Of a DNA stretch of 53,421 nucleotides, positions 8,642 to 16,683 are shown piece by piece (position 1 is the stretch's first letter; each line of letters begins with the position of its first letter). The notes beneath the pieces are model-generated. The model was not told the origin of the DNA. It saw only the letters and a list, made by a program, of their open reading frames with translations, and did not search any database. Made by a program: the position numbers and the translations under genes. The DNA is from Niabella drilacis. GTDB taxonomy: Bacteria; Bacteroidota; Bacteroidia; Chitinophagales; Chitinophagaceae. The stretch is taken from positions 21,339-74,759 of the forward strand of contig NZ_FMZO01000020.1 in assembly GCF_900101395.1 (NCBI RefSeq), in the 5' to 3' direction.

Positions 8642-9538
8642 TTAATGGAGCGCCGGTCCGGATGTTTGAGAAACGCGTCGCGCCTGCCTCATTTTTTTGA
8701 GCAATTTAAATGGCTTACTGGAGAATGGCTTTAGCCAGAAAAAATGCCACCAGTATTTCCAGGCCATGCGATCGAATCCTACATTCCAGGCATTCGCAAT
8801 AAATTCAATGTAATTTTTCTTTTCCAGCTGTGTTTTCTCCAATTGGGTCATACCCGGAGTGATATACAAGGGCAGGTAGGGGGCATAAAGGTCAAAAAAC
8901 AGATCAGCACTTTCAACCCAGCTTTTGTCCGGGTTTCCCATGGAGTAGTGGGTTATATCGATCAGGTCGGTACAAACCGCTTCATAGCCTTTCAGGTGCG
9001 CATCGATGGAGATGGCGAGGTCATATTGATGATAGCCCTTTAACTGCTCATTAAATCTCAAACCGGTTGATCTTCTCAGTGCAATAAACAGGCCATCCAG
9101 CGACAGAACCCTGATCAAATGCTCCTGTGTTTGTATTCCAAATCCATAACGCATGAGTTCATTTTCTTCTTTGCTCCCATGACGAACATAAACATATTTG
9201 GCATTGTCATCTATACCCCACCAGCCCGAAGGAGCTCTTGATTTATATTGCCCGCCCGCCACTCCAACCAGCCCTGTTTTTTCGTTTTGTTTAAAAATAT
9301 CCAGCAAAACATAGCCCCAGCCCTTTGTATTAAATAGGAGGTCCTCGTGCAGAAAAAGTACATAAGGGTATTGAGATTGATCCAGTCCTTTATTGTAAGC
9401 TTCGCATACTCCCATCAGCCCCGGGTTTTTGACCTGGATAAGCTCATAAATAATCCCGGAGCCTATCGTATCAGCGATATCTTTCTCTATTGCTGCATAA
9501 AAGGCTTCCCGGTATGAAGAAATGACGATCGACAACAT
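8642..9538 (-). CDS. StrF-type (Glyco_tranf_2_5) glycosyltransferase-like protein
   Basis: The 298-aa protein begins with LSIVISSYRE and includes a GVCEAYNKGLDQSQYPYVLF block near residue 62, an HED motif (LFLHEDLLF near 83) in place of a classic DxD, and GYHQYDLAISIDAHLKGY near 190. This matches the pfam Glyco_tranf_2_5/StrF group, whose members are probable glycosyltransferases. The C-terminus is rich in aromatic and basic residues (WKYWWHFFWLKPF). It is convergent with the WbsX-like gene and divergent from the exporter gene. Activity is inferred from fold only. Confidence 0.75.
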   Translation of the reverse strand: MLSIVISSYREAFYAAIEKDIADTIGSGIIYELIQVKNPGLMGVCEAYNKGLDQSQYPYVLFLHEDLLFNTKGWGYVLLDIFKQNEKTGLVGVAGGQYKSRAPSGWWGIDDNAKYVYVRHGSKEENELMRYGFGIQTQEHLIRVLSLDGLFIALRRSTGLRFNEQLKGYHQYDLAISIDAHLKGYEAVCTDLIDITHYSMGNPDKSWVESADLFFDLYAPYLPLYITPGMTQLEKTQLEKKNYIEFIANAWNVGFDRMAWKYWWHFFWLKPFSSKPFKLLKKMRQARRVSQTSGPALH

Positions 9539-10017
9539 AATCTAATAACAGTTAGATGCTGCAAAATACGAAGATCTCTTTCTTTAAAAAAAACAGCCGG
9601 GGAGGAAACATAGCTTTGGGATCAGGGCCCTCTGTATCTATGCGGCACCGGGAGCATCTTATCCCGGTTTTACCCTTTCAATTTTAAACGGGCTCTTTAT
9701 CTCTTTTTACGATAACATTATCGCCCTTAGGGGTTTATCTTAAGGATGGGCAATGGAGTCGTAGGTTCGTTCACAACGGGTTCGGGTTAAACCCTGTTGG
9801 GGCTTACGCAAGACATATGCGATCGTTCGGAACTGGAAAATGGACTGCTACCTCCGGTAAGCGGGCCCTTTTTTGCTCCGCGTAAACCCGGGGTACATGG
9901 TTAACCGCAATTTAATGGTCAGATTGCACAGGGAAAGCAAGGCAAGCGCCTCTGATTTCAGCATTGTTCAGCTCCGGAGGAGCAGCGCGTTTATAGCTAT
10001 GTGTTGTTTTGATTTAT

Positions 10018-10082
10018 CCGGCTCCTGTGGGAGCCACGTGTTTGTTTGGCGTGAAATTTTACGCGGCTCCCACAGGAGCCGG
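10018..10082. repeat. perfect 18-bp inverted repeat with 29-base spacer
   Basis: The left arm at 10018-10035 begins CCGGCTCCTG and the right arm at 10065-10082 ends CAGGAGCCGG; the two 18-base arms are perfectly complementary. There is no T-run after the right arm, so this is not a standard terminator. A REP-like or cruciform-forming element is possible. Confidence 0.8.
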
Positions 10083-10094
10083 AGGTTCCTCTTT

Positions 10095-10149
10095 AAATAC
10101 CTGGCTATAAGCACCAGGCATTTACAGTGCCTGCAAATGCTCCTGGTGC
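10095..10149. repeat. two mutually exclusive hairpins (CCAGG-type)
   Basis: AAATACCTGG (10095-10104) can pair with CCAGGCATTT (10114-10123) with one G-U pair. The same right arm is also part of GCACCAGGCATTT (10111-10123), which pairs with AAATGCTCCTGGTGC (10135-10149) with a two-base bulge. Only one can form at a time, the layout of a switch, although it sits upstream of the exporter promoter box rather than in its leader. Confidence 0.6.
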
Positions 10150-10213
10150 ACTCTTTTCACCCAATTTAGCCTGGCAAGGAAAAAAACCGGGGAGATACGC
10201 AACCTTTTTCTCG

Positions 10214-10221
10214 TAACTTTG
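10214..10221 (+). promoter_or_regulatory. candidate -7 box (TAACTTTG) for the ABC exporter
   Basis: TAACTTTG is an exact TAnnTTTG match 23 bases before the exporter start codon. Confidence 0.6.
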
Positions 10222-10244
10222 CGCGTTTTAATTTATAAACGCGG

Positions 10245-12059
10245 ATGAGGCAAAAAAAATTCAGTCGGCTATTTAAGTATATTGGCTATTACAAGGGAAA
10301 GATCATCCTGTATATTTCGCTTACCATCATCGCGTCTTCGTTGTCGGTGGTCTCTTTAACGATGCTGGCGCCCCTGATGTCGCTCATTTTTAAAGTGGAC
10401 GGTTTTGGTGGCCAGGCCTTACTGAACAAAATCCCGGGCGGAGGTTATATTGGTACAGAATTATCGAGACTGGTGAGCAGCGGCCAGCAGATGCATGCCG
10501 TGTTCCTCTGTTGCCTGCTGGTGGTCATCTCTGTTTTTTTGAAAAACCTGCTGCTTTACCTGTCTTCGCTGATTTCGGTGCCGGTGAGGAGCTCGATCAT
10601 TATTCACCTGAAAAATGATCTTTATGCCAAAGTGCTGCATCTGCCGGTGGGCTATTTTTCCGAACAGAAAAAGGGCGATATTATGAGCCGCATGACCAAT
10701 GATGCCGGACTTGTGGAAAGCTCTATTGTGAATACCATGGAAGGTTTGATCAAGGATCCGGTAATGGTTGTTAGCTATCTTGTGGCAATGGTGGGCATCA
10801 GCCCCAGTCTTTCGGTATTTTTACTGGTCCTGTTGCCGGTAACGGCCTTTATCATAGGCCGCATCAGCCGTACGCTTAAAAAACAAAGCAATGCCGCATC
10901 GCTGCGGGTGGGCGATACCCTGTCCATACTGGATGAAACCTTAACGGGGATCCGGATCATTAAAGCATTTACGGCCGAAAAGATCCTGAACAACCGGTTT
11001 GTTAGCCTTAATAATACCTTGCTGGGCATCAATAAAAAGATGGCGGCCCGCAGGGATCTCGCCTCGCCCCTGACAGAACTGTTGGGCGTAGCCGTACTCT
11101 GTGTGATCATTTATTTTGGCGCCAATCTTATTCTCAATGGAAATACATTGGATCCCGGAGGACTGATCGCATTTATCGCCATGTTTGCCATGATGATCAA
11201 CCCGGCCAAGTCGTTGGCGGCCTCTTTCTTCAGGGTGCAGGAAGGCGCTGCGGCTATCGAACGCATCGAAGCCTTATTAACCACACCGGAAACCGTTGAA
11301 GATACCGGAACCCGGAAACTCGAAGCGTTCAATGAGGGCATTGAATTCAGGAATGTGTCCTTTGCTTACAACGAAACCCCGATCCTGAAAAACATTAATC
11401 TTTTTATTCCCAAAGGGAAAACCGTAGCGCTGGTGGGCAGCAGCGGAGCGGGTAAGAGCACGCTGGCCGACCTGGTACCCCGTTTCCATGATGTAGGCGC
11501 GGGTGAGATCCTCTTTGATGGGGTCAATATTAAAGACTATAGCATCGAATCCATCCGGAAACAGATTGGTATTGTAAGCCAGGAGCCCATTCTCTTCAAT
11601 GATACTATTGGTAATAATATCAGCCTTTCAGACCCGGATGCCCCGTTGAGTGAAATAGAAAGCGCTGCCCGGATCGCGAATGCCTGGCGGTTTATTGAGC
11701 ATAAGCCGGAGCAATTTGATACCAATATTGGCGACAGGGGTGCTAAACTGAGCGGAGGAGAAAAACAACGGCTCACAATAGCCCGGGCGGTGCTGAAAAA
11801 CCCGCCCATCCTTATCCTGGACGAAGCAACCTCCTCCCTCGACACGGAAAGTGAACGCCTGGTACAGGATGCTATCAATAATATGATGAAGAACCGGACC
11901 TCACTGGTCATAGCCCACCGTCTGAGTACGGTGCGTCATGCAGACGAGATCATTGTGCTCAATAAAGGGGAGATCGCTGAGCGGGGATCCCATAAAACAC
12001 TAATGCAGATCGAAGGGGGCATTTACCGGAAACTGGTGGATATGCAGGAGATGGTTTAG
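10245..12059 (+). CDS. MsbA-type ABC exporter (fused membrane and ATPase domains)
   Basis: This 604-aa half-transporter has an N-terminal six-helix ABC type I exporter membrane domain (about residues 18-320, with clear hydrophobic stretches near 18-45, 85-110, 165-205 and 270-310) and a C-terminal nucleotide-binding domain. Walker A is GSSGAGKST near 403, the signature motif LSGGEKQR near 504, Walker B ILILDEATSSLD near 524, and the switch histidine IAHRLSTVRHAD near 558. Such proteins work as homodimers to flip lipid-linked molecules, including lipid A or glycolipids, across the inner membrane. Its place beside glycosyltransferase genes suggests a glycan or lipid cargo, but MsbA function itself is inference. 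The 310-bp repeat array starts 26 bases after its stop. Confidence 0.92.
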   Translation: MRQKKFSRLFKYIGYYKGKIILYISLTIIASSLSVVSLTMLAPLMSLIFKVDGFGGQALLNKIPGGGYIGTELSRLVSSGQQMHAVFLCCLLVVISVFLKNLLLYLSSLISVPVRSSIIIHLKNDLYAKVLHLPVGYFSEQKKGDIMSRMTNDAGLVESSIVNTMEGLIKDPVMVVSYLVAMVGISPSLSVFLLVLLPVTAFIIGRISRTLKKQSNAASLRVGDTLSILDETLTGIRIIKAFTAEKILNNRFVSLNNTLLGINKKMAARRDLASPLTELLGVAVLCVIIYFGANLILNGNTLDPGGLIAFIAMFAMMINPAKSLAASFFRVQEGAAAIERIEALLTTPETVEDTGTRKLEAFNEGIEFRNVSFAYNETPILKNINLFIPKGKTVALVGSSGAGKSTLADLVPRFHDVGAGEILFDGVNIKDYSIESIRKQIGIVSQEPILFNDTIGNNISLSDPDAPLSEIESAARIANAWRFIEHKPEQFDTNIGDRGAKLSGGEKQRLTIARAVLKNPPILILDEATSSLDTESERLVQDAINNMMKNRTSLVIAHRLSTVRHADEIIVLNKGEIAERGSHKTLMQIEGGIYRKLVDMQEMV

Positions 12060-12085
12060 GAAATTTGAAAATTTAAGGATTGAAT

Positions 12086-12101
12086 CCCGATGGCTATCGG
12101 G
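12086..12101. repeat. CCCGAT-GGCT-ATCGGG hairpin heading unit 1
   Basis: A perfect six-base stem with loop GGCT. Units 2 and 3 replace it with 13-base arms ATGCGCATGCGAT and ATCGCATGCGCAT (12391-12420 and 12700-12729) around the same loop. Units 4 and 5 have the left arm of the long type and the right arm of the short type. Confidence 0.8.
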
Positions 12102-13346
12102 AGCGCATCAAGATAAAAAACAGGTCTATTGCCATAAAATGTAGCGTGAATAAGCCTTTGGAGGCCAAAAAAGACCTGATCTTTTCATAGCAGGCGCAGC
12201 GCGCCGTAAATAATGGTAACAAGAACTCCCAGGGACTTACCCGTAGCCGCAGCGCGGCGGGAATCTTTTCGGGGGAGGCTTATAGTACCGGTGCCCTGCA
12301 CCTCTGTTCTGTCTCCTGTCCATTGCTAATAAGCGCAACGCTGCGCTGCAGCTTTTGCCTTTAACCACTATTCCTAAAATTAACCTGCTGATGCGCATGC
12401 GATGGCTATCGCATGCGCATCAAGATAAAAAACAGGTCTATCGCCATAAAATGTAGTATGAATAAGCCTTTGGAGGCCGAAAAGGACCTGATCTTTTGAT
12501 AGCAGGCGCAGCGCGCCGCAAATAATGGTAACAGGAACTTCCAGGGACTTACCCGTAGCCGCAGCGCGGCGGGAATCTTTTCGGGGGAGGCTTATAGTAC
12601 CGGTACGCTGCACCTCTGTTCCATCTCCTGTTCGTTGCTAATGAGCGCGACGCTGCGCTGCAGCTTTTGCCTTTAACCACTATTCCTAAAATTAACCTAA
12701 TGCGCATGCGATGGCTATCGCATGCGCATCAAGATAAAAAACAGGTCTATCGCCATAAAATGTAGTATGAATAAGCCTTTGGAGGCTAAAAAGACCTGAT
12801 CTTTTGATAGCAGGCGCAGCGCGCCGTAAATAATGGTAACAGGCACTTCCAGGGACTTACCCGTAGCCGCAGCGCGGCGGGAATCTTTTCGGGGGAGACT
12901 TATATTACCGGTGCGCTGCACCTCTGTTCCGTCTCCTGTCCATTGCTAATAAGAGCGACGCTGCGCTGCAGCTTTGGCCTTTAACCACTAAATTCCTAAA
13001 ATTAACCTGATGCGCATGCGATGGCTATCGGGAGCGCGTCAAGATAAAAAACAGGTCTATGGCCGTAAAGTGTAGTATGAATAAGCCTTTGGAAGCCAAA
13101 AAAGACCTGATCTTTTGATAGCAGGCGCAGCGCGCCGCAAATAATGGTAACCAGAACTTCCAGGGACTTACCCGTAGCCGCAGCGCGGCGGGAATCTTTT
13201 CGGGGGAGGCTTATAGTACCGGTGCGCTTGCACCTCTGTTCCATCTTATGTTCGTTGCTAATAAGCGCAACGCTGCGCTGTAGCTTTTGCCTTTGACCAC
13301 TATTCCTAAAATTAACCTGACACATATGCGATGGCTATCGGGAGCG
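12086..13346. repeat. tandem array: four ~310-bp units plus a truncated fifth
   Basis: Units run about 12086-12390, 12391-12699, 12700-13009 and 13010-13319, with only the opening hairpin of a fifth at 13320-13346. The landmark CAGGTCTA recurs at 12121, 12433, 12742 and 13052 (spacing 312, 309, 310). Each unit has the same order of small palindromes: a head hairpin with loop GGCT, GGCGC-AGC-GCGCC, GCCGC-AGC-GCGGC, and GCGCA..TGCGC, and ends in ATTCCTAAAATTAACCT. By eye the units are well over 90% identical. Minus-strand open frames are broken by a stop in unit 1 and by single-base indels in units 3 and 4, so the array is probably non-coding. I recognise no named family. It lies between the exporter gene and rplK. 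Confidence 0.9.
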
Positions 13347-13552
13347 GTAATGTGGGAAGGTGGATTTTGAAGCTTCGGGGCGGTGTGAAATATAGATCTG
13401 ACCGGTGTCAATAGTCAAGAGGCAACAGGAAGGTTTCTGGTTGGATATTGCCTTCGAAGCATTTTTTCGTTGTTTATCAATGGATTACAGTACCTGCACG
13501 CCTTTGAAATTTTAAATTCGGTATTCTGCATTTTAGATTTCCCGTTTTCCCG

Positions 13553-13560
13553 TACCTTTG
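13553..13560 (+). promoter_or_regulatory. candidate -7 box (TACCTTTG) for rplK
   Basis: TACCTTTG matches TAnnTTTG and lies about 130 bases before rplK, giving the ribosomal operon a promoter of its own, as expected if it is separated from nusG. Confidence 0.6.
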
Positions 13561-13645
13561 CACCCCCAATCAGTTCTTTTCAGGTTCCGGTAAAGGCCGG
13601 AACAGAAGGTCCCGCTGTCCGATCGCTGTCGGGCCGGGATTGGGA

Positions 13646-13667
13646 GTACCCGGAAATTTTCGGGTAC
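13646..13667 (+). promoter_or_regulatory. leader hairpin ahead of rplK
   Basis: GTACCCG (13646-13652) pairs with CGGGTAC (13661-13667) directly upstream of the rplK ribosome-binding region. In other bacteria ribosomal protein L1 binds the rplK-rplA leader to shut translation down; this hairpin is a candidate for that role, by position only. Confidence 0.4.
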
Positions 13668-13691
13668 GTTTGAACCAATAAATCGAATAAA

Positions 13692-14135
13692 ATGGCAAAA
13701 GAAATCTCTGGCTTTGTAAAGCTACAGTGTAAAGGCGGTCAGGCCAATCCTGCACCCCCCATCGGGCCGGCGTTAGGTTCCAAAGGTGTGAACATCATGG
13801 AATTCTGCAAGCAATTCAACGCCCGTACGCAAGACAAAACGGGAAAAGTACTTCCCGTATTAATCACCGTTTATAGTGACAAAAGTTTTGAATTTGTAAT
13901 CAAAACCCCTCCCGCAGCCATTCAGCTGATGGAAGCCGCTAAAATTCAAAAAGGTTCTAAGGAAAGCAACCGCGCCAAGGTAGGTAAAGTTACCTGGGAG
14001 CAGGTGGAGGCTATTGCGAAAGACAAAATGCCCGATCTGAACTGCTTTACCGTTGATGCCGCCATGAAAATGGTTGCCGGTACAGCACGCAGCATGGGAC
14101 TGAATGTTGAAGGAAAAGCCCCGTGGGAGAACTAA
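13692..14135 (+). CDS. rplK: 50S ribosomal protein L11
   Basis: L11 forms the GTPase-associated stalk base of the large subunit with 23S rRNA. The 147-aa protein is full length and shows the family blocks [20 protein letters not shown] at the N-terminus, [17 protein letters not shown] near 30, and [10 protein letters not shown] near 68 leading to the C-terminal rRNA-binding domain. It is the first gene of rplK-rplA-rplJ-rplL. In most Bacteroidota nusG lies immediately upstream; here a repeat array and a promoter box lie there instead. Confidence 0.97.
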   Translation: MAKEISGFVKLQCKGGQANPAPPIGPALGSKGVNIMEFCKQFNARTQDKTGKVLPVLITVYSDKSFEFVIKTPPAAIQLMEAAKIQKGSKESNRAKVGKVTWEQVEAIAKDKMPDLNCFTVDAAMKMVAGTARSMGLNVEGKAPWEN

Positions 14136-14193
14136 ATCCCCCTTTGAATTCCCCTGAGCGGGGAAGTTTCTTAAAACTTTAAAAGAATTTAAA

Positions 14194-14889
14194 ATGGCAT
14201 TCATTAGTAAAAAAAGAAAAGTTGCAAATGCAAAGGTAGACGCTAATAAGGCGTATTCCCTGAAAGAAGCCTCTGCATTGGTAAAAGATACAAGCGTAGC
14301 GAAATTCGATGCTTCTGTTGATCTGCACGTACGTTTGGGTGTGGATCCTAAAAAAGCAGACCAGGCGATTCGCGGTACCGTAACATTACCTCATGGAACC
14401 GGTAAAACAAAAAAAGTATTGGTATTGTGCACACCCGATAAAGAAGCGGATGCAAATACTGCAGGTGCTGACTATGTAGGTTTAGATGAGTTCATTCAGA
14501 AAATTGAAAGTGGCTGGACCGATGTGGATGTAGTAATTGCTACTCCGGCTGTAATGCCCAAGATCGGTAAACTGGGTAAGATCCTCGGGCCGCGTAACCT
14601 GATGCCCAACCCTAAAACAGGAACCGTAACCAATGATGTGGCAGCTGCTGTTACCGAGGTAAAAGGCGGTAAGATCGCGTTTAAGGTAGATAAAGCCGGT
14701 ATCGTGCACGCTTCTATCGGTCGCGTAAGCTTCAGCCCTGAAAAGATCGCAGAAAACGGCCAGGAGCTTTTAAATGCATTGATCAAGGCAAAACCCACTA
14801 CCGCAAAAGGAACCTATTTAAAAGGAATCAGCATGGCCAGCTCAATGGGCCCCGGCATTGCTTTGGATACAAAATCTTTTGTACAGTAA
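14194..14889 (+). CDS. rplA: 50S ribosomal protein L1
   Basis: L1 binds helix 76-78 of 23S rRNA and helps move tRNA from the E site; in many bacteria it also represses its own operon. The 231-aa sequence contains [16 protein letters not shown] near 42 and the signature region [19 protein letters not shown] near 125, with [15 protein letters not shown] near 152. It is full length and follows rplK by 58 bases. Confidence 0.97.
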   Translation: MAFISKKRKVANAKVDANKAYSLKEASALVKDTSVAKFDASVDLHVRLGVDPKKADQAIRGTVTLPHGTGKTKKVLVLCTPDKEADANTAGADYVGLDEFIQKIESGWTDVDVVIATPAVMPKIGKLGKILGPRNLMPNPKTGTVTNDVAAAVTEVKGGKIAFKVDKAGIVHASIGRVSFSPEKIAENGQELLNALIKAKPTTAKGTYLKGISMASSMGPGIALDTKSFVQ

Positions 14890-14939
14890 TCACCCGGCAC
14901 TACCGGTTCTAATTTTAAAATCAGTCAAACCGCAATAAA

Positions 14940-15533
14940 ATGACTAAAGAACAAAAAAATGAAGTAATTGAGGTATTGAAGGGGAAATTCTCTCAATACA
15001 GCAACTTTTATATAACAGATACGGAGTCGCTTACTGTAGAACAGGTAGGCAAATTGCGCCGCGCTTGTTTCAACAAGAATGTGGAAATGAAAGTGGCCAA
15101 GAACACCCTGATCAAAAAGGCACTGGAATCACTGGATGCTGAAAAATATGCAGGCGTATATGACTCACTGCATAAGGTAACAGCCCTGATGTTTTCGGAA
15201 AACCCCAAAGAGCCGGCCGTTATCCTGAGCTCTTTCCGTACCGAAGCCAAGAAAGAAAAGCCGGAACTGAAACTGGCGTTCATTAACGGTGATCTGTATG
15301 CCGGAGATAACCAACTGGCTACCCTGGTTAAGATCAAAACGAAGAATGAGCTGATCGGTGAAGTGATTGGCCTGTTACTGTCTCCGATCCAGCGCGTGAT
15401 CGGTGCATTACAGAACAGACCGGAAGGTGAGGCGGCCGCCGTAGCTGCTGAGACACCTGCTGCTGAAGCGGAAAGTGCAGCAGCTCCCGAAGCAGATGCT
15501 CCGGCAGCGGATACTACTCCGGCAGCTGAGTAA
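14940..15533 (+). CDS. rplJ: 50S ribosomal protein L10
   Basis: L10 anchors the L7/L12 dimers to the ribosomal stalk. The 197-aa protein has the L10 core (TDTESLTVEQVGKLRRAC near 27, KVAKNTLIKKAL near 53) and then an alanine/glutamate/proline-rich tail of about 38 residues (from about 160) that extends beyond the roughly 165-aa E. coli protein. Such tails are seen in several Bacteroidota; the tail's role is unknown. Confidence 0.96.
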   Translation: MTKEQKNEVIEVLKGKFSQYSNFYITDTESLTVEQVGKLRRACFNKNVEMKVAKNTLIKKALESLDAEKYAGVYDSLHKVTALMFSENPKEPAVILSSFRTEAKKEKPELKLAFINGDLYAGDNQLATLVKIKTKNELIGEVIGLLLSPIQRVIGALQNRPEGEAAAVAAETPAAEAESAAAPEADAPAADTTPAAE

Positions 15534-15650
15534 TTAATCTATTGCAATATAGTCACGACCTATATTTAATAAACAAACAATTTTTTTAAACCCGCCGTCG
15601 GATCGGTCCCGATCTGGACAGGAAATGAAGACGGTAAAAATTAAAACAAA

Positions 15651-16025
15651 ATGGCAGATATTAAAACATTAGCAGAAAGCCTGGTAGGTTTAACTGTAAA
15701 AGAAGTACAGGAATTAGCAGATTTCTTAAAGACCGAGTACGGTATTGAGCCTGCTGCAGCTGCAGTAGTAGTAGCTGGTGGCGGCGACGGTGGTGCAGCC
15801 GCTGCTGAAGAAAAAACAGCATTTGATGTGATCCTTAAGAGCGCAGGTGCTTCTAAACTGAACGTTGTGAAGATCGTTAAAGATCTGACCGGCTTAGGTC
15901 TGAAAGAGGCAAAAGAACTGGTAGACGGAGCTCCGAAACCGGTGAAAGAAGGTATCTCTAAAGCTGAAGCTGAAGACATCGCTGCTAAACTGAAAGAAGC
16001 AGGTGCTGAAGTAGAAGTAGCTTAA
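15651..16025 (+). CDS. rplL: 50S ribosomal protein L7/L12
   Basis: L7/L12 forms the mobile stalk that recruits translation factors. The 124-aa protein has the N-terminal dimerisation helix region ([20 protein letters not shown]), an Ala/Gly-rich hinge near 38-52 and the C-terminal factor-binding domain ([20 protein letters not shown]). It ends the ribosomal operon here: a strong terminator follows, whereas rpoB normally comes next. Confidence 0.97.
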   Translation: MADIKTLAESLVGLTVKEVQELADFLKTEYGIEPAAAAVVVAGGGDGGAAAAEEKTAFDVILKSAGASKLNVVKIVKDLTGLGLKEAKELVDGAPKPVKEGISKAEAEDIAAKLKEAGAEVEVA

Positions 16026-16045
16026 TCCTGTTGTAAAGAATAGGC

Positions 16046-16080
16046 GTCCTGTAAGGTCTGTGGATCTTACAGGACTTTTT
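16046..16080 (+). terminator. intrinsic terminator after rplL
   Basis: A perfect 10-bp stem, GTCCTGTAAG (16046-16055) with CTTACAGGAC (16066-16075), followed by TTTTT. It closes the rplKAJL operon. Confidence 0.9.
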
Positions 16081-16082
16081 AT

Positions 16083-16167
16083 TTGCCACAGAGACGCTGA
16101 AACACAGATTTTTTGATACCACTGCAAAGGGAAATAAAAGTCTTCAGTATTTCTGTGCTTCAGTGGC
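16083..16167. repeat. 85-bp palindromic repeat, copy A
   Basis: It runs from TTGCCACAGAGACGCTGAAA to GTGCTTCAGTGGC. Its two ends are imperfect inverted repeats of each other (GCCAC..CTGAAACACAGA against TCTGTGCTTCAGTGGC). Copy B at 16598-16683 differs at roughly ten positions and has the same orientation, so A and B form direct repeats around the GxxExxY gene. Confidence 0.85.
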
Positions 16168-16183
16168 AATAAAGGGCCGCGGC

Positions 16184-16582
16184 TCAGAAGCTAACCTGCT
16201 TGATCCGCCGCTTCATTTTCCCAAAATTCAGGATCAATCCAACCTTACAGCCGGAGCACTTAAGATAGTTGATTGTTTGCGCCAGGTCTTCTTCTGCTAC
16301 ACCGCCTTCTTTTGCTTTTATTTCGAGGATCACGGTGTCGAAGACAACGAAGTCTGCCTGGAACTGGTGTGGTAAAACGACATCTTTATACTGTATTTTA
16401 TACCTTCTTTCCCGGTCATACCAGATGGCGTTTTTTCCAAACTCGTATTCAAAGGCGTCTTTATAAAGGATTTCGAGGAAGCCAGGGCCAGGGGTCTTAT
16501 GAATTTCGATGCCGTATTTTATGATCGTGTCAGTTTCCCTTTGAAGGGGATAATTTTCGGGATCAAAGTTTTTGTTTGACAT
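16184..16582 (-). CDS. GxxExxY protein (PD-(D/E)XK nuclease-like)
   Basis: The 132-aa product (start at 16582, MSNKNF) contains the family motif GPGFLEILY, giving G-x-x-E-x-x-Y, near residue 34. Further on, a PD-(D/E)XK-like core is visible: an aspartate in FQADFVVFD near 72 and EIK in VILEIKAKEG near 85. The C-terminus KCSGCKVGLILNFGK is also typical. The fold points to a metal-dependent nuclease, but no substrate is established for the family. A longer frame reaches 16642, but its first 20 residues come from repeat copy B, so I reject that start. The gene is enclosed by 85-bp direct repeats on both sides and lies between rplL and a gene on its own strand. Confidence 0.88.
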   Translation of the reverse strand: MSNKNFDPENYPLQRETDTIIKYGIEIHKTPGPGFLEILYKDAFEYEFGKNAIWYDRERRYKIQYKDVVLPHQFQADFVVFDTVILEIKAKEGGVAEEDLAQTINYLKCSGCKVGLILNFGKMKRRIKQVSF

Positions 16583-16597
16583 AACGGTATTTTTTAG

Positions 16598-16683
16598 TTG
16601 CCATAGAGACGCTGAAACACAGATTTTTTGATAGCACTGCAAACGGAAATAAAAAGCGATCAGTGTTTCTGAGCTTCAGTGGC
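16598..16683. repeat. 85-bp palindromic repeat, copy B
   Basis: Near-identical to copy A and in the same orientation. Its right end runs into the 3' end of the HhH gene, supplying that gene's last codons and stop. Confidence 0.85.

Larger units (their letters stand above)
9539..10213. other. gene-free gap with clustered inverted repeats
   Basis: Nothing here reads as a gene: a 98-codon open frame at 9873-10169 runs through the inverted repeats and has no family resemblance. The right half holds several strong palindromes, listed separately. The left half includes AACGGGTT/AACCCTGTT near 9776 and otherwise shows nothing I can name. Confidence 0.6.

Noticed and set aside
9873-10169. 98-codon open frame before the exporter gene
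   Set aside because: It runs through the perfect inverted repeats, has no family resemblance and no promoter or ribosome-binding site.
12380-13325. Minus-strand open frames of 68-107 codons in the 310-bp units as genes
   Set aside because: They differ by frame-breaking indels and a stop between units, and no ribosome-binding site or protein family is evident.
12086-13346. The tandem array as a CRISPR or integron attC array
   Set aside because: The whole ~310-bp unit repeats without unique spacers, no cas or integrase gene is near, and the attC core consensus is not found.
15400-15533. Ala/Glu-rich tail of L10 as a frameshift artefact
   Set aside because: The frame is open and ends with a normal stop; similar acidic tails occur in Bacteroidota L10 proteins.
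16583-16642. Longer start for the GxxExxY gene
   Set aside because: The added 20 residues are a translation of the flanking repeat, and the same peptide appears opposite copy A.
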